DNA from: Bacillota bacterium
GTDB lineage: Bacteria; Bacillota; Clostridia; Clostridiales; Clostridiaceae
Assembly: GCA_023399035.1 (NCBI GenBank)
Contig: JAEWQX010000120.1
Location: forward strand, 1 to 14,587
DNA length: 14,587 bases
Reading direction: 5' to 3'
Part shown: one piece after another, positions 13,968 to 14,587 of the stretch
Position numbering within the stretch: the first letter of the stretch is position 1
Layout: each line of letters begins with the position of its first letter
Notes under the pieces: model-generated
The model's database searches: none
The model's input: only the letters and a program-made list of their open reading frames with translations
What the model was told of the DNA's origin: nothing
Position numbers and translations under genes: made by a program

Positions 13968-14587
13968 CTAATAAATTCTTCCGTCAGTTGCAAATCTATA
14001 CATCTTGCCATCTATAAACATAGATTGATTTGCTACCATCTCACCATTTTCAGTGAAGTAATACCAATTGTTGTCTAACCATAACCATCCTGTGTGCATT
14101 ACTCCAGTAGTTCCTAAGTAATACCAGCTTCCATTTAGATACATCCATCCAAGCTTCATTTCGCCAGTTACATTATCCATGTAATATCTTTGTCCAGTCT
14201 CAGAATCAACCTTCCAGCCTGTAGCTCTGTATCCTGCTTCATTTATATAATACCACTTTCTGCCTGTGCAAATCCATCTATCCTTAACATGACGGCCTTT
14301 TTTATCGAAGTACATAACTCTGTTATTTATTGTACCCCATTCCTCATACTTAGTCGTATCAACCCAGCATTCATTATCGTAATCATAATATATGTCTTCA
14401 GTTATACCTTCGTTATTATCACTATCATCATCTGAAATAGTGCTGACTCTCTTAATCTTTAATGTATAAGTTGTAGTACTTTGTCCATCTTCTGATTCAA
14501 CTTCAATATCCACCTCTGTAGTCTGTTTACCAGCCAAACTAACTTTTATTGGCTTCCCAGTAAACTTTTGACCATTAACAGTTATTT
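13968..14587 (-). CDS. Surface protein with cadherin-like beta-sandwich and choline-binding-type repeats (3' part)
   Basis: The C-terminal 205 or so residues of a larger protein whose start lies beyond the right edge. The visible N-terminal part (VNGQKFTGKPIKVSLAGKQT, then VESEDGQSTTTYTLKIKR) matches the cadherin-like beta-sandwich domain common in clostridial surface proteins. A short acidic linker rich in Asp and Tyr follows. The C-terminal 125 or so residues hold about six cell-wall-binding repeats: WICTGRKWYYINEAG, WMYLNGSWYYLGTTG, WLWLDNNWYYFTENG and a final degenerate unit. These are the same class as the repeats in the protein at 6153-7223, so both probably bind the same wall polymer. 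Domains further upstream, including any enzyme, cannot be seen. Its place next to the choline kinase fusion supports phosphocholine as ligand, by inference. Confidence 0.85.
   Translation of the reverse strand, partial: ITVNGQKFTGKPIKVSLAGKQTTEVDIEVESEDGQSTTTYTLKIKRVSTISDDDSDNNEGITEDIYYDYDNECWVDTTKYEEWGTINNRVMYFDKKGRHVKDRWICTGRKWYYINEAGYRATGWKVDSETGQRYYMDNVTGEMKLGWMYLNGSWYYLGTTGVMHTGWLWLDNNWYYFTENGEMVANQSMFIDGKMYRFATDGRIY

Overview
The window looks like a chromosomal segment of a saccharolytic Clostridium (sensu stricto group). It is very AT-rich, has strong AGGAGG/GGGGG ribosome binding sites and long AT-rich intergenic regions, and its proteins resemble clostridial or streptococcal ones. 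No species call is possible from the sequence alone. Almost all genes lie on the minus strand. The exceptions are one transposase-like gene and a small tetR-flavoprotein pair.

Layout, left to right. Positions 1-467 hold the 5' part of a GH1 6-phospho-beta-glucosidase gene. Positions 1091-2446 hold a GH4 6-phospho-glycosidase gene whose reading frame is intact end to end except for two in-frame stop codons (TAG and TAA). Positions 3003-3977 encode a DMT-superfamily permease that resembles the choline permease LicB. Positions 4677-5657 (+) encode an intact but apparently catalytically degenerate IS1595-like protein. Positions 6153-7223 encode a secreted protein with a Big_2 domain and choline-binding-type repeats. 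Positions 7404-8861 encode a polysaccharide flippase resembling pneumococcal TacF, with a duplicated hairpin in its leader. Positions 9435-10757 (+) hold a TetR regulator and a flavodoxin-fold protein. Positions 10801-11502 encode a LicC-type phosphocholine cytidylyltransferase. Positions 11771-13621 encode a three-domain protein: winged HTH, nucleotidyltransferase-like domain, LicA-type choline kinase. Positions 13968-14587 hold the 3' part of a second repeat protein.

Common theme. LicB-like uptake, a LicA-like kinase, LicC, a TacF-like flippase and two choline-binding-type surface proteins together suggest phosphocholine decoration of a surface glycopolymer and the proteins that bind it. 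No licD-type phosphocholine transferase is visible here.

The most interesting signal is regulatory. The HTH-nucleotidyltransferase-kinase fusion has the domain order of NadR, the NAD regulator. Its own near-consensus promoter carries a GTTC-N7-GAAC palindrome over the start site, and the same architecture (GTTC-N7-GAAC just downstream of a putative -10) appears upstream of licB about 9.5 kb away. I infer a self-regulating choline-sensing enzyme that also controls choline uptake. This is a hypothesis from sequence pattern, not a demonstrated fact.
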